The notes: generated by a model from the letters alone, not told the origin. DNA of 64,000 nt from Candidatus Sumerlaeota bacterium (GCA_017161655.1 JADFCV010000010.1:19557-83556); one strand, 5' to 3'; counted from the first letter of the stretch, positions 1 through 8,835 are shown. Numbers and translations: made by a program.

Positions 1-380
1 TATTGGGACAGTGGCTCGACAAGAACGCGGGACTTCTTCGCATCTATTCCGCTCACAGCGTCGCCGAGGCCGAAAAAGTGGTGCCATCGGGGATTCCTGC
101 GATCACACTGAGCCCGATTTATCCAACTCCTAGCAAAGAAGGCATTCTTTCCCCACTGGGGGTTCGAGCGGTTGACGAGGCTCGTCGCAAATTGCCCCAG
201 ACTGTCCTTGTGGCTCTTGGCGGCATCAACGCATCGAATGCAGCGGAGGTCATTAGCCGCGGTGCAGATGGAATTGCGTTAATCCGAGCCATATTTGATG
301 TCCCGGATGTCGAGAGCGCTGCGCGATCATTGCGCGAGATTGTCGAAAAGGCAGTTGCGACCCGATGTTCGCTTGCGTAG
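1..380 (+). CDS. thiE: Thiamine phosphate synthase/TenI-like, C-terminal part
   Basis: The reading frame is open at the left edge, so only the last ~125 residues of a TIM-barrel protein are present. Family knowledge: ThiE joins HMP pyrophosphate and thiazole phosphate to make thiamine phosphate in the cytoplasm. Visible motifs are [10 protein letters not shown], the SPIYPTPSK segment matching the family GPIFPTxTK phosphate loop, [17 protein letters not shown], and [12 protein letters not shown] near the end. These match the last beta strands and phosphate-binding loops of ThiE/TenI. Without the N-terminal half I cannot separate true ThiE from a TenI-type aminase paralogue. thrC follows on the same strand and may be cotranscribed. 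Confidence 0.8.
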   Translation, partial: LGQWLDKNAGLLRIYSAHSVAEAEKVVPSGIPAITLSPIYPTPSKEGILSPLGVRAVDEARRKLPQTVLVALGGINASNAAEVISRGADGIALIRAIFDVPDVESAARSLREIVEKAVATRCSLA

Positions 381-511
381 CTCTTTCGCTCCGTGTTTTC
401 TTATTGATTTTTGACCGATGCGTTTCGCGATTCGTAACGTTCGCTCGTTATATAGCACAAAAATCGACTTACGCGAGCGATCTTCCAGTTTCGATGAAAG
501 GACGTGTAGCC

Positions 512-1624
512 ATGGGCGCAGCGCGTTGGGATGGAATCATTGCTGCATACAGAGAGTTTCTTCCAATCAGACCTGATACGCCGGCTGTTACCCTCAATGA
601 AGGAAACACCCCTTTGATTCCTGCGCCTGCAGTGGCACGCGAGGTTGGTCCTAACGTCGAAGTATTTCTGAAGTTTGAGGGATTGAATCCCACCGGCTCG
701 TTTAAAGATCGCGGAATGACGATGGCTGTCACAAAAGCCGTCGAAGAAGGTTCAAATGCGGTTATGTGCGCCAGCACCGGCAACACCTCGGCCAGTGCCG
801 CAGCCTATGCGGCCCGGGCGGGAATGAGCTGCATCGTGATCATTCCTGATGGCAACATAGCGCTCGGCAAATTGGCGCAGGCGCTCATGCATGGGGCAAA
901 AGTTTTCGCCGTAGCAGGGAACTTTGATGATGCGCTGCGCATTGTGCGTGAAGTGACGGCACAATTCAAAATCACTCTCGTGAATTCTATTAACCCCTAC
1001 CGTCTCCAAGGTCAAAAGACGGGGGCATTTGAAATCTGTGATGTTCTCGGCGATGTTCCAGACTATCACTTCATTCCCGTCGGCAATGCAGGCAACATCA
1101 CCGCCTACTGGATGGGATATAAGGAATACCACTCAATGGGCTTGGTCCAGCGACTGCCGAAAATGATGGGCTTCCAAGCAGAGGGAGCTGCACCGATTGT
1201 GCGCGGCCACGTTGTCGAAAAACCAGAGACTCTGGCTACTGCCATTCGCATTGGTAACCCTGCCAGCTGGAAACTTGCCGAAGCGGCCCGTGACGAATCT
1301 GGCGGCGTGATTGACATGGTTTCTGATGAGGAGATTGTTGCAGCCTATCAGTTCTTGGCCCAACAGGAAGGGGTTTTCTGTGAGCCAGCCAGCGCGGCAA
1401 GCGTAGCGGGATTGCTGAAATACGCACGAGCGGGTTACTTTTCCAAGCACCATGCCACAAGTGTCGGAGGCTATGCCAGTGGGGCAAAACTTCGTATCGT
1501 TTGCGTACTAACTGGCCACGGCCTCAAAGATCCAAAGAACGCAATCGAGTTTTCGCCAAAGCCCATTTCGGTGCCTGCCACGGTGGACGCCATTCTCGAG
1601 CATGTTACACTTGAACGCCGCTAA
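512..1624 (+). CDS. thrC: Threonine synthase
   Basis: This PLP enzyme converts O-phosphohomoserine to threonine. The start at 512 is chosen because AAAGGA lies about nine bases upstream and the protein then begins [19 protein letters not shown], typical of the short (~350-370 aa) bacterial/archaeal class; the open frame reaches back to 365, but that extra sequence looks non-coding. The family core [10 protein letters not shown], then [16 protein letters not shown] with the PLP-binding lysine, and [18 protein letters not shown] are clear. Near the end, [13 protein letters not shown] and [12 protein letters not shown] match the C-terminal PLP-phosphate and helix motifs. It ends 22 bp before the response regulator gene. 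Confidence 0.93.
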   Translation: MGAARWDGIIAAYREFLPIRPDTPAVTLNEGNTPLIPAPAVAREVGPNVEVFLKFEGLNPTGSFKDRGMTMAVTKAVEEGSNAVMCASTGNTSASAAAYAARAGMSCIVIIPDGNIALGKLAQALMHGAKVFAVAGNFDDALRIVREVTAQFKITLVNSINPYRLQGQKTGAFEICDVLGDVPDYHFIPVGNAGNITAYWMGYKEYHSMGLVQRLPKMMGFQAEGAAPIVRGHVVEKPETLATAIRIGNPASWKLAEAARDESGGVIDMVSDEEIVAAYQFLAQQEGVFCEPASAASVAGLLKYARAGYFSKHHATSVGGYASGAKLRIVCVLTGHGLKDPKNAIEFSPKPISVPATVDAILEHVTLERR

Positions 1625-1646
1625 AGCTTAGCAGTAAGAGAATGCT

Positions 1647-2465
1647 ATGGGGTGCAAAATTCTAGTCGTAGATGACGAATTCGAGATCGTCGAATACGTC
1701 AAGGCAATCCTCAAAACAAAAGGTCACACGGTGATCGGGGCGTACGATGGTGAAGAAGGCTGGGCGCTGCTGATGCGAGAACGGCCAGACCTTGCGATCG
1801 TTGATCTTCGTATGCCAAAAATAAGCGGTCTCGAATTCTGCCGTCGGGTGCGGCGCACGCCTGAGATAGCCTCCATGCCGCTGATGGTCATTTCCTCACT
1901 TGGCGCCGTTTCCGACAAACCGGAATCGTTCTGGGCAGCGGGACTACGTGCCGACGACTTCCTCTCAAAGCCCTTCGAGCCCCTTGCCTTGCTCGGGCGC
2001 GTGGAGCATTTGCTTCGTCGGCGTCTTTATCTCTCAGAGGAAAATCATGCTAAGCAGGTTGAAGAATCCCAGCCGGAGCTCGTGGCGGTGAGGACCTTGC
2101 CGCCTGAGTGGAAGCAGGATCCTCAGGAAGTCGTGCGTGTGTTCGTGGAAAGCTGGAATACCCAGGACTTTGCTACAGAATACGATGCCCTCGCTGAGGA
2201 AATGCGGGGGGGATTAAGCCGCGAGGACTATATTGCGCGCCGGACAAAAGCCTATCGGGAGGGCGGCGGGGCTAAATGCAAGCAAAGGGTCCTAGACCTT
2301 CACGTGAAGATCAGCCATGTCATGGCTGCCGTGGACTGCTTACGGGAAGACTGCATTGGAACAAAGGTCGTAGCAAAAGATGAACGTTACATGTTGCGAA
2401 AAACCATGGACGGGTGGAAGATTGTGAGTGTGCGAAGTCGCCCAATCTCGACGACCAACGAATAG
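1647..2465 (+). CDS. Response regulator with C-terminal NTF2-like domain
   Basis: Residues 1-125 form a receiver domain: acidic pair VVDDE near the start, phospho-acceptor Asp53 in LAIVDLRMP, a switch Ser in VISSLG, and the conserved lysine in LSKPFEP (Lys108). A linker follows. Residues ~155-270 (PPEWKQDPQEVVRVFVESWNT through DGWKIVSVRS) resemble a SnoaL/NTF2-like alpha+beta fold, commonly a ligand pocket or dimerisation module. No DNA-binding, GGDEF or enzymatic output is visible. The fold call for the C-terminal half is inference from pattern (ESWNTQDF at the start, a closing DGWKIVSV strand). There is no histidine kinase next to it. It may share a transcript with thrC. Confidence 0.8.
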   Translation: MGCKILVVDDEFEIVEYVKAILKTKGHTVIGAYDGEEGWALLMRERPDLAIVDLRMPKISGLEFCRRVRRTPEIASMPLMVISSLGAVSDKPESFWAAGLRADDFLSKPFEPLALLGRVEHLLRRRLYLSEENHAKQVEESQPELVAVRTLPPEWKQDPQEVVRVFVESWNTQDFATEYDALAEEMRGGLSREDYIARRTKAYREGGGAKCKQRVLDLHVKISHVMAAVDCLREDCIGTKVVAKDERYMLRKTMDGWKIVSVRSRPISTTNE

Positions 2466-2514
2466 CGAGAAGGAGCAGCAGCAAATCGCAAATCCTTTCC
2501 GCGTTCAAGCTGCC

Positions 2515-3786
2515 CTAGATCACAGTGTTGGGGGGAATGACCGCATTTTTTAGCACCACGATAACACCATCGCGGATGCAGGCATGCTCTCCGTTCGCCT
2601 GCTGAACGCCAGTTGCATTGACAATCTGACAGTTTGCTCCAATCCTGACGTTCTTGTCTATGATGGCGTTTTGAATGAGGCAGTTTGGTCCTATTCCTAA
2701 GGGAATCTGGCCAGGTGGCGGATTCTGTTCAATGAGGTCCGCGCCCATGACGATCGAATTCTCGATCACTGTTCCCTCTCGAATGCAGGACCGGATTCCG
2801 ATCACGCTGTTGCGGATGAGTGCTTTTTCAATAAAGCACCCCTCTGCCACAAGCGCACGCTCGAGTTGGGAATCCACGATGCGGGAGCACGGCAATAGTC
2901 GTGCATGCGAGAAGATAGGAAAATTCGGATCATAAAAGTCAAACGGCGGCAGGTCCTTCAGTAGATCGAGGTTAGCCTGGTAGAAGCTCCGCACGGTTCC
3001 GATGTCCTCCCAGTAGCCGTGGAAAAGATGTGCAACCACCTTATAACGGTCAAGTGACCACGGGATAATCTGCTTTCCAAAGTCGTGGGACGGATTCTCT
3101 CGCAGAACTTCTTCCAGGACCTCGCATTTGAAAATATAGGTTCCCATCGAAGCTAAGAAAGGGGTTTCCAGGCTATTGAGTCCGGCCTGCTTTGCGGCCT
3201 CCGGTGGCATTTTGAGTTTCGGCAGCTCTTCCGGCACTGGTTTCTCCCGGAACCACCGAATCCGGCGATGTTCATCAATCCCCAGGATGCCTAGCTGAGG
3301 AGCCTCTCGCTCTCCAACCATTTTGCAACTGATGGAGATATCTGCATCTGCCGCGAGATGATCAGCGATCATATCCTGAAAATTTTGCCGGTAGAGAGCG
3401 TCGCCGGAGAGTATGAGGAAATGTGTCACTTCGTTGTCTTTGATGTGGCGTAATTGGCGCCGCACAGCATCGGCAGTTCCCTGAAACCACCTCTCAGTTT
3501 CTACTGTTTGTTCAGCAGCGAGAATCTCCACAAAGCCCCCACTGAATTCGTCGAAGCGGTAAGTTTTTGAGATGTGTCGATTAAGGGAGGCGGAGTTGAA
3601 CTGAGTTAGCACATAGATCTTGCGAATCCCAGAGTTGATGCAGTTGCTAATGGCAACATCAACAAGGCGGTACTTTCCAGCAAGGGGAACTGCTGGCTTC
3701 GAACGATAGCGAGTCAAGGGGTCAAGGCGGGTTCCTCGTCCTCCGCCTAGGATCACAGCTGTCACGTTGGGGCCACTGTTTATCAC
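2515..3786 (-). CDS. glgC: Glucose-1-phosphate adenylyltransferase
   Basis: GlgC makes ADP-glucose from ATP and glucose 1-phosphate for glycogen synthesis. The N-terminal nucleotide-binding motif GGGRGTRLDPLTRYRSKPA is followed by VPLAGKYRLVDVAISNCINSG. LSGDALYRQNF is the metal/substrate loop, and HLFHGYWEDIGTVRSFYQANLD is the typical catalytic-domain ending. The C-terminal third is a left-handed beta helix with hexapeptide repeats (VIENSIVMGAD, IIDKNVRIGANC). At 423 residues the length is normal. The start overlaps the upstream glycosyltransferase stop by ATGA (3783-3786), so the two are translationally coupled. This puts sugar-nucleotide supply and a glycosyltransferase in one operon, and may indicate a glycogen or surface-glycan role. 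Confidence 0.95.
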   Translation of the reverse strand: MINSGPNVTAVILGGGRGTRLDPLTRYRSKPAVPLAGKYRLVDVAISNCINSGIRKIYVLTQFNSASLNRHISKTYRFDEFSGGFVEILAAEQTVETERWFQGTADAVRRQLRHIKDNEVTHFLILSGDALYRQNFQDMIADHLAADADISISCKMVGEREAPQLGILGIDEHRRIRWFREKPVPEELPKLKMPPEAAKQAGLNSLETPFLASMGTYIFKCEVLEEVLRENPSHDFGKQIIPWSLDRYKVVAHLFHGYWEDIGTVRSFYQANLDLLKDLPPFDFYDPNFPIFSHARLLPCSRIVDSQLERALVAEGCFIEKALIRNSVIGIRSCIREGTVIENSIVMGADLIEQNPPPGQIPLGIGPNCLIQNAIIDKNVRIGANCQIVNATGVQQANGEHACIRDGVIVVLKNAVIPPNTVI

Positions 3787-4934
3787 GCACCACCTCCACG
3801 ACCCAAAAGCTCGAGATAAAGCTTTTCTGTTTGTTCGACCATCACGTCCAAACTAAATCGGAGGGCCGTCTGACGCGCAGCTGCTCCGATCTGTGCACGC
3901 AAAGCAGGTTCAGCCGCAAGCCTACGAATGAACCGGACAAATTGCGCCGCTTTTGGCGTCGGGCCGGCCGGGTTTTCTTCCATTTCGAGGAGAAAACCGT
4001 TCAGCGTGTGTTCAATAATCTCGCGATTTCCTCCAACATCGCTGGCCACGGTTGGCAGTCCGCACGCCATGGATTCCAGAACGGTATTGGAAAAACCTTC
4101 GCGACTTGAAGGCAGAATACTAATATCCGACGCGGCGAGAATCTGGGGAACATCTTCTCGATGCCCAAGAAAAACAATATGTTCTGCCATCTCTGACCGT
4201 GCCGCTAATTCCTTTAGCTCGTGTTCTAGTGGGCCACTGCCGGCAAACACAAAGTAAAGGTTAGGAAAGTCACGTATGATGTCGCGTGCGTTCTCGATGA
4301 CAAATCGATGGTTTTTCTGAGGCACGAGACGCGCTGCCATTACAACAACGAGGGCATCGCAGGGCCATCCCAGGGCATAGCGCAGTGCTTCACGCTCGCT
4401 TGCGCTGGGCGGACAGTACTCTCGCGTGTCGACCCCATTGTAAAGAGTATGCACCTTTTCAGGGGGAAGATGGAGATGCCCGAGGACGTCGCGCCGCACG
4501 GCTTCGGACACAGCGAGATTCATTGCCCGCCGCCGCGCAAGGTAGGCATCCAGTTGTTGCTGGCGCCAAGTCTCCCACGTGCCGACGTTATGGTAATGGC
4601 CTATGACTTTGAAAGGCGAACCAAGTAAGGAAAGCACACTGGCTGGTGTGTTCGCGCGATACATATGTGCATGGATGAGCTCGATACCCAAGCGGCGTGT
4701 TAGCTTTGACAATTGCCACAAACTCCACGGGTGAAGGCGGCTGCGAAAAGGGACGACGTGCACAGGGATTCCTTTTGCTTCCAACTCTTCAGCCAGGGGG
4801 CCCCGCTCGCGAATGCAGCACACATGCGGCTCGAAGAGATCCTTGTTGAGGCGCGGCAGGACGGCAGCGATTTTCCGCTCAATTCCTCCTTTGGGTAACC
4901 ACGTAATAAGCCGTAGGACACGAATTCTCTTCAT
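3783..4934 (-). CDS. GT4-family glycosyltransferase
   Basis: This is a GT-B fold glycosyltransferase of 383 residues. The N-terminal domain opens IRVLRLITWLPKGGIERK, the glycine-rich acceptor-side loop of GT4 enzymes, with HAHMYRANTPASVL downstream. The C-terminal donor domain has MAARLVPQKNHRFVIEN and ASDISILPSSREGFSNTVLESMACGLPTVASDVGGNREII, which contains the EX7E-type motif for nucleotide-sugar binding. The substrate cannot be read from sequence; glycogen-type GlgA is unlikely because the KXGGL start differs. The start overlaps the preceding gene by ATGA at 4931-4934 and the stop overlaps glgC, forming a three-gene coupled operon. Confidence 0.88.
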   Translation of the reverse strand: MKRIRVLRLITWLPKGGIERKIAAVLPRLNKDLFEPHVCCIRERGPLAEELEAKGIPVHVVPFRSRLHPWSLWQLSKLTRRLGIELIHAHMYRANTPASVLSLLGSPFKVIGHYHNVGTWETWRQQQLDAYLARRRAMNLAVSEAVRRDVLGHLHLPPEKVHTLYNGVDTREYCPPSASEREALRYALGWPCDALVVVMAARLVPQKNHRFVIENARDIIRDFPNLYFVFAGSGPLEHELKELAARSEMAEHIVFLGHREDVPQILAASDISILPSSREGFSNTVLESMACGLPTVASDVGGNREIIEHTLNGFLLEMEENPAGPTPKAAQFVRFIRRLAAEPALRAQIGAAARQTALRFSLDVMVEQTEKLYLELLGRGGGA

Positions 4935-6118
4935 GGGTGGCTTGTGATAATCTCGTCCGTTTTCGTGGAGCTAGGTTCCGGAGCAGAGGTTGCACCTGGT
5001 TTGTCTCCAAGCCATGTGTCAATCAGAGTGCGTAACCCTACCAGTTCAATAGAAACTTCCACATAATTGCGGCCGGGTCGGCTCTCGATCTTTGTGGACA
5101 CGGGTCGGTTGGCTTTCTGGGGGGCAGAGCTCGCAAGCCCCTCGAGCAGTTTGGCAGCCTCTGCCATCCTCTTTAAGGCCGCCTGTTGCTCAACGTAAAA
5201 CGTGGCGACGCACTTCATCCGATCCGCCGAAACTATGTCTATCGAAAGGCGAAGTCCTTGAACGTCTTCGAAGGAAACGTTGTGTTTTGCCAGTGTTTCT
5301 TGAATGCGTTCCCAAGTTCCAATCTGCTGAGTTGCTTTCAGGAAATTCTCTAACCCGCGCCCCAGGGCGTCGTCCTTGTTGATCAGGACCAGAGCAAAGT
5401 CTTCACCTGGTTCAGGTTTCTCTGCGTGGAGCTCTCCGTAATAAGTCATGAATCGTTCATCTGGAGAGCTGGCTGAGCGAGAGTCCTCTGCCGTGGTGGC
5501 GACAGCCTCTAAGAGAACGTTGTCATTCGTGAGAGCGAGGCGGAAGTGCGAGACTCCGAGGAGTGGAGCATCGCTCTTTTCCCGAGGCCCCAGGCGGTAG
5601 ACTACCAGAGAAGGAGACTCAGATTGCACCGGCAACCCAAGCGTCTGGATCAACGATCGCCCTAAAAGATAACCAAAAAAGTGGCGAAACTGTCCAACTC
5701 CTGCGAAGCGCAAGGCTGCACCGCTTTTCTGCTGCTCCAGATAGAAATAAACTGGCGGATAAATCACCCAGTCTGTGCTTTGCCGTGCGAGAGTGACAAG
5801 TGAATGCAGCGCGCGCCGATCGTTGTCCTTTAGCTCGCGTCCCCATTTCTCCTCCAAACGGGAGGAGAGAAAGCCAAAGAGGTCAGAGATGCCGCTGTCG
5901 GTCGAACTCATTCTCAAAACACCAAAACCGATGGTTTCGCCACGAAGCCATCGATCTGGCTTGGGGAGTGGATAAGGTTTCAGGGCCAAATAGAAAAAAC
6001 CCAGAGCTCCCAAAAGGATAGCCACGAGAAAAGTAAGGCACCCGCATGTGCACCCCCAGCGACGCTGACGATGTGTGCTTTCTTCAACTGAAGTAAGTGA
6101 GTCGGTTTTCTGAGGCAT
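4931..6118 (-). CDS. Membrane-anchored protein of unknown function
   Basis: I do not recognise this family. From an ATG at 6118 (M-P-Q-K-T) there is a short cytoplasmic part with Cys pairs (RRWGCTCGC), one transmembrane helix (LTFLVAILLGALGFFYLAL), and about 330 soluble residues predicted to be outside the membrane. The soluble part carries long alternating strand-like stretches and a C-terminal phrase RNYVEVSIELVGLRTLIDTWLG. It resembles bacterial DUF3352-like membrane proteins in layout, but that is only an impression. The frame is open further upstream to a GTG at 6190. Its end overlaps the GT4 gene by ATGA, so it is the first gene of the glgC operon. Confidence 0.65.
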   Translation of the reverse strand: MPQKTDSLTSVEESTHRQRRWGCTCGCLTFLVAILLGALGFFYLALKPYPLPKPDRWLRGETIGFGVLRMSSTDSGISDLFGFLSSRLEEKWGRELKDNDRRALHSLVTLARQSTDWVIYPPVYFYLEQQKSGAALRFAGVGQFRHFFGYLLGRSLIQTLGLPVQSESPSLVVYRLGPREKSDAPLLGVSHFRLALTNDNVLLEAVATTAEDSRSASSPDERFMTYYGELHAEKPEPGEDFALVLINKDDALGRGLENFLKATQQIGTWERIQETLAKHNVSFEDVQGLRLSIDIVSADRMKCVATFYVEQQAALKRMAEAAKLLEGLASSAPQKANRPVSTKIESRPGRNYVEVSIELVGLRTLIDTWLGDKPGATSAPEPSSTKTDEIITSHP

Positions 6119-6214
6119 AAGCGACGCGTTGGTATTGGCGGTGGGACGACCAGATGTAAAGGGAAAACAATCCGGTCGATTTGCGCTCACGGCAGAGAAC
6201 GTTCAGGCCAAGAC

Positions 6215-6247
6215 AAAAAAACCGGGCGACAGCTTGCTGCCGCCCGG
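6215..6247 (-). terminator. Intrinsic terminator of the stand-alone pilin gene
   Basis: Read on the minus strand, this is a 12-bp stem (CCGGGCGGCAGC with GCTGTCGCCCGG, one G-U pair) closing a two-base loop, followed at once by seven U residues. It lies 30 bp after the pilin stop codon at 6277. It separates pilin transcription from the glgC operon downstream. Confidence 0.9.
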
Positions 6248-6276
6248 CTCTGTGATACCGTACACGCCAGAAGCAG

Positions 6277-6963
6277 TTACTGCTTCACGCGATAGACGTC
6301 ACCTGGGCTGACCGTTCCATTGGTCGGGTCATAGGTGAACGCCCTGTTCAGGCTACCGCCGATACCAGCAATCAGCTCAAGGCTTGGCTGCGATTTGGAA
6401 ACATCATAGAGTGTCTCCACTGCATTAGTGCTGCCGCCGGTAACGTTGGTCCCCAGATTGGTCCCCTGTCCCTCGTCGGTATCGGGTCCAGGGCTCCAGA
6501 GAATCCAGCCATTGGCGTTCGCGAAATAGCAGAACGTTGCGCCTTTCGTGTCAACAAAAGGATCTGTTGGATAGCTGGTAATGTACCCAACTGGCGTGGT
6601 AAGGAGAGCAATTTGCGTTGTTCCTTTGGCGGCAAAGCTGAAAACGCCCGGGAGCTTCACGGACGGATTCGATGGATTAATGTACTTGTTAATGTTACCA
6701 GCACCCGTTGGGTTGATAAGAACTGTACTGTTGGGTGCTACGCAAGCAGTCCCGGGGCCGCCGTCGCGTGCAGCTGCCGGATACAGGTTGTTATCAACGA
6801 AGTACGCCTCGATGGCCGTTGCCAACGAGCGCTGATCCGACTTCACACGCGAAACCTTCGAGCGCACCTGCGCCTCGAGGAAGTTCGGGACTGCGATAGC
6901 CGCCAAAATCGCGATGATGGCCACCACGATCAACAGCTCAATCAGGGTAAAGCCTTTCTTCAT
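6277..6963 (-). CDS. GspG-like type IV pilin/major pseudopilin
   Basis: This is a secreted filament subunit. The leader is only MKKG, cut before FTLIELLIVVAIIAILAAIA; the +5 Glu needed for assembly is present. The N-terminal helix continues VPNFLEAQVRSKVSRVKSDQ, followed by ATAIEAYFVDNNLYP, a hallmark of the GspG-like pilins of Sumerlaeota and related phyla. The C-terminal part contains repeated FANANGWILWSPGPDTDEG and YDPTNGTVSPGDVYRVKQ, probably beta strands with a calcium- or disulfide-free loop region. An excellent SD (AAAGGAGG, 6972-6979) lies eight bases upstream, and it has its own promoter and strong terminator. This suggests a highly expressed single-gene unit, perhaps the major subunit of the secretion machine encoded at 43-58 kb. 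Confidence 0.93.
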   Translation of the reverse strand: MKKGFTLIELLIVVAIIAILAAIAVPNFLEAQVRSKVSRVKSDQRSLATAIEAYFVDNNLYPAAARDGGPGTACVAPNSTVLINPTGAGNINKYINPSNPSVKLPGVFSFAAKGTTQIALLTTPVGYITSYPTDPFVDTKGATFCYFANANGWILWSPGPDTDEGQGTNLGTNVTGGSTNAVETLYDVSKSQPSLELIAGIGGSLNRAFTYDPTNGTVSPGDVYRVKQ

Positions 6964-6971
6964 AACATTTC

Positions 6972-6979
6972 CCTCCTTT
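6972..6979 (-). promoter_or_regulatory. Strong Shine-Dalgarno of the pilin gene
   Basis: AAAGGAGG on the minus strand, eight bases before the ATG at 6963. It is a near-perfect match to the anti-SD and fixes the short MKKG leader as the true start. Confidence 0.9.
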
Positions 6980-7025
6980 CCGGGAAAAATAAGTTTTGTC
7001 GGGTTTCTCCCGATTCTACCCCGCG

Positions 7026-7053
7026 TTTATGAGCTGCATTTTTCAGCTGTCAA
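7026..7053 (-). promoter_or_regulatory. Candidate sigma-70 promoter of the pilin gene
   Basis: On the minus strand a perfect -35 TTGACA (7048-7053) is followed after 16 bases by CATAAA (7026-7031), a 4/6 match to the -10 box. The spacer contains the inverted repeat AGCTG-N7-CAGCT. Between promoter and SD there is a small hairpin, TCGGG-AGAAA-CCCGA. No transcript data support this; it is a sequence match only. Confidence 0.55.
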
Positions 7054-7062
7054 TACAAAAAA

Positions 7063-7254
7063 TCAAACGCGGCTCAAAAAAAACGCTAACAACATGATGC
7101 CGGCCAGAACTCCCACCAATTTCAGACTTCGCCGCAGCCATTGGCGCAAAAGACGCTCGCGTGCCGCGAACGGATCTTGTGCAAGCGAATAGACCCCTGC
7201 CAGCACCAGCGTAAGGATTATCAGTGATGTCACAAAATATAAGCCACTCATCAT
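7063..7254 (-). CDS. Small two-helix membrane protein
   Basis: 63 residues with two hydrophobic helices (LYFVTSLIILTLVLAGVYSL and LKLVGVLAGIMLLAFFL) separated by a basic, amphipathic loop (RERLLRQWLRRS). Its ATG at 7254 overlaps the stop of the upstream membrane gene by ATGA (7251-7254), which supports it as a real, translationally coupled gene. Function unknown. It most likely acts with its overlapping partner in the cytoplasmic membrane. Confidence 0.7.
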   Translation of the reverse strand: MMSGLYFVTSLIILTLVLAGVYSLAQDPFAARERLLRQWLRRSLKLVGVLAGIMLLAFFLSRV

Positions 7255-7688
7255 TTGGTGCTTTCCTCCGCCTCTGCGCGAAGAGAACGTTTACGCCCAT
7301 AAAAGTGGTCGTAGGTACTCATGAGAACAAAATAATTCAAGCCACCTGCGACCAACAGGTAAAACGACCCTAAATCGGCGAAACAGTATGACTCATCGTA
7401 TGGCAGAATTGCCCACCTTCGGCCAGCAAGTTCCGGCAAGAGACTAAGAATAGCCCCACCGCCATTAAACATCTGCGTAAAAAACGTTAACAATGTGACA
7501 ATATTAAACCCCTCGTGTCCCCACCGAAACTCCGGAAGGAAAACACCCCCTTTTAGCATGCATCCCAGAGCGAAAGTCCCTTCAATTGCCAAAAAAAGAA
7601 TCAAAGCTCGACGGCGAAGTCCATGGACAAAGAAACCATACCCTGGCACCAGCCAGCTAAGGCCCAGCACCAGCCACTTGGATTTCAT
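7251..7688 (-). CDS. Polytopic membrane protein, DUF6677-like
   Basis: Starting at ATG 7688 the protein begins MKSKWLVLGLSWLVPGYGFFVHGLRRRALILFLAI, a pattern seen in the DUF6677 family of Acidobacteria and related phyla (a helix with PGxGh, then a basic turn). About four helices follow, with VTLLTFFTQMFNGGGAI and FYLLVAGGLNYFVLMSTYDHFYG near the end; the open frame extends to 7730, but the extra 14 residues look non-coding. Function is unknown. It overlaps the next small membrane gene by ATGA. Its start is divergent from the LVIVD lipoprotein gene, with under 60 bp for two promoters. Confidence 0.75.
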   Translation of the reverse strand: MKSKWLVLGLSWLVPGYGFFVHGLRRRALILFLAIEGTFALGCMLKGGVFLPEFRWGHEGFNIVTLLTFFTQMFNGGGAILSLLPELAGRRWAILPYDESYCFADLGSFYLLVAGGLNYFVLMSTYDHFYGRKRSLRAEAEESTK

Positions 7689-7746
7689 CCTCTCGTTCCC
7701 AAGTATTGGGATTGCATCATGGGCAGCCATATCTCACCATTCGCTT

Positions 7747-8835
7747 ATGTTCTTGCCTACTCAGAAATTCGCTTCAGGCCCACAGTCAATGTTTCTGCTT
7801 ATCGCAGCGTTGCTTCTCCTTTCATGCACAAGGCCCCCCGAATCCGAGAAAACCATTGCGTTGCCAGATGACGACCCTGCAGCACTGGAAGCAGTTGGTC
7901 AGCTGCGGCTAACCCGCGCCCGCGCCATTGCTCTTTCGGGTAGGCGTGGTTTTGTCGCCCGTAATTTCGATGGGCTTAGTGAGATTGATCTTTCTACTCC
8001 GTGTGCCCCAAGACTTATAAGGACTATCGCACCCACCGTCATGCAGCCGCTAGATGTGGTGGAGAGCTGGGACGGCCGTTATCTTTTTCTCGCCGATCGC
8101 TTTCGCGGATTTGTGACAGTTCGCTTCGACACATTGACGACCTGCGCAGCACTGGCGCTCGACGGCATCGCGACAAAAATCTCACTTTTCGCCCGCAACC
8201 AAAAACATTTTGCTGCCGTGGCCTGTGGCGGAGGCGGCCTTCAAATTGTCGATGTCTCTGACCCATTATCGCCGAAAGTCGCGTCGTCCTTTGTTCTCGG
8301 GACGGATTATGCAACCGACGCTGCCGTCGCTGGATCACTTGTGTTTCTCGCGAACAATGATGAGGGGGGATTGGAAATGTTCAGTCTCCCTGAGCCTCCA
8401 GTACCCAAGCCCCTAGTAAGAATCTCGCTCCCCGGTTATTGTGTTGCTGTCGATGTTGCGGCCCCTTTGTTTTCCGCCGCCCTTCGAAACGGAGGCTTTG
8501 CTATTCTTCGGACCACGGCTTTTCGTGCGGCACCCTCGGAAACAATTGTGACAACGCCCTCCATCGAGCTGTTATCACTTGTTAGCAAATTTCCAGATTA
8601 CGTTCAGGATGTGTGTTTCTTGCCCAATGACCACATAGCGGTGGCAAATAATGAGAACGGGGTCCAGCTTTACGACATTTCCGACCCGGCACTTCCACGC
8701 CTGAAAGATTCCCAACGTGTCGATGGAGAGGCTGTTGCGCTTCGGTGGCAGGAGCCATATTTATATGTCTGCGCGTGGGATGGTGGCCTCGTTATCATGC
8801 GGCTCGTGAGGCGACAGACTCCGCAAGAAGATTAG
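7747..8835 (+). CDS. LVIVD-repeat lipoprotein, beta-propeller-like
   Basis: From ATG 7747 (or 7789) the N terminus ends in LLIAALLLLSC, a lipobox with Cys, so the mature protein is probably lipid-anchored. The body carries LVIVD-type repeats: GLSEIDLSTPCAPRLIRTI, LQIVDVSDPLSPKVASSF, LEMFSLPEPPVPKPLVRI and VQLYDISDPALPRLKDSQ. LVIVD repeats form beta-propellers at the cell surface or in the periplasm and have no shared enzymatic role. The gene ends 20 bp before the next gene on the same strand, a membrane protein, suggesting a cotranscribed pair. The open frame reaches back to 7495, but that overlaps the divergent gene. Confidence 0.78.
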   Translation: MFLPTQKFASGPQSMFLLIAALLLLSCTRPPESEKTIALPDDDPAALEAVGQLRLTRARAIALSGRRGFVARNFDGLSEIDLSTPCAPRLIRTIAPTVMQPLDVVESWDGRYLFLADRFRGFVTVRFDTLTTCAALALDGIATKISLFARNQKHFAAVACGGGGLQIVDVSDPLSPKVASSFVLGTDYATDAAVAGSLVFLANNDEGGLEMFSLPEPPVPKPLVRISLPGYCVAVDVAAPLFSAALRNGGFAILRTTAFRAAPSETIVTTPSIELLSLVSKFPDYVQDVCFLPNDHIAVANNENGVQLYDISDPALPRLKDSQRVDGEAVALRWQEPYLYVCAWDGGLVIMRLVRRQTPQED

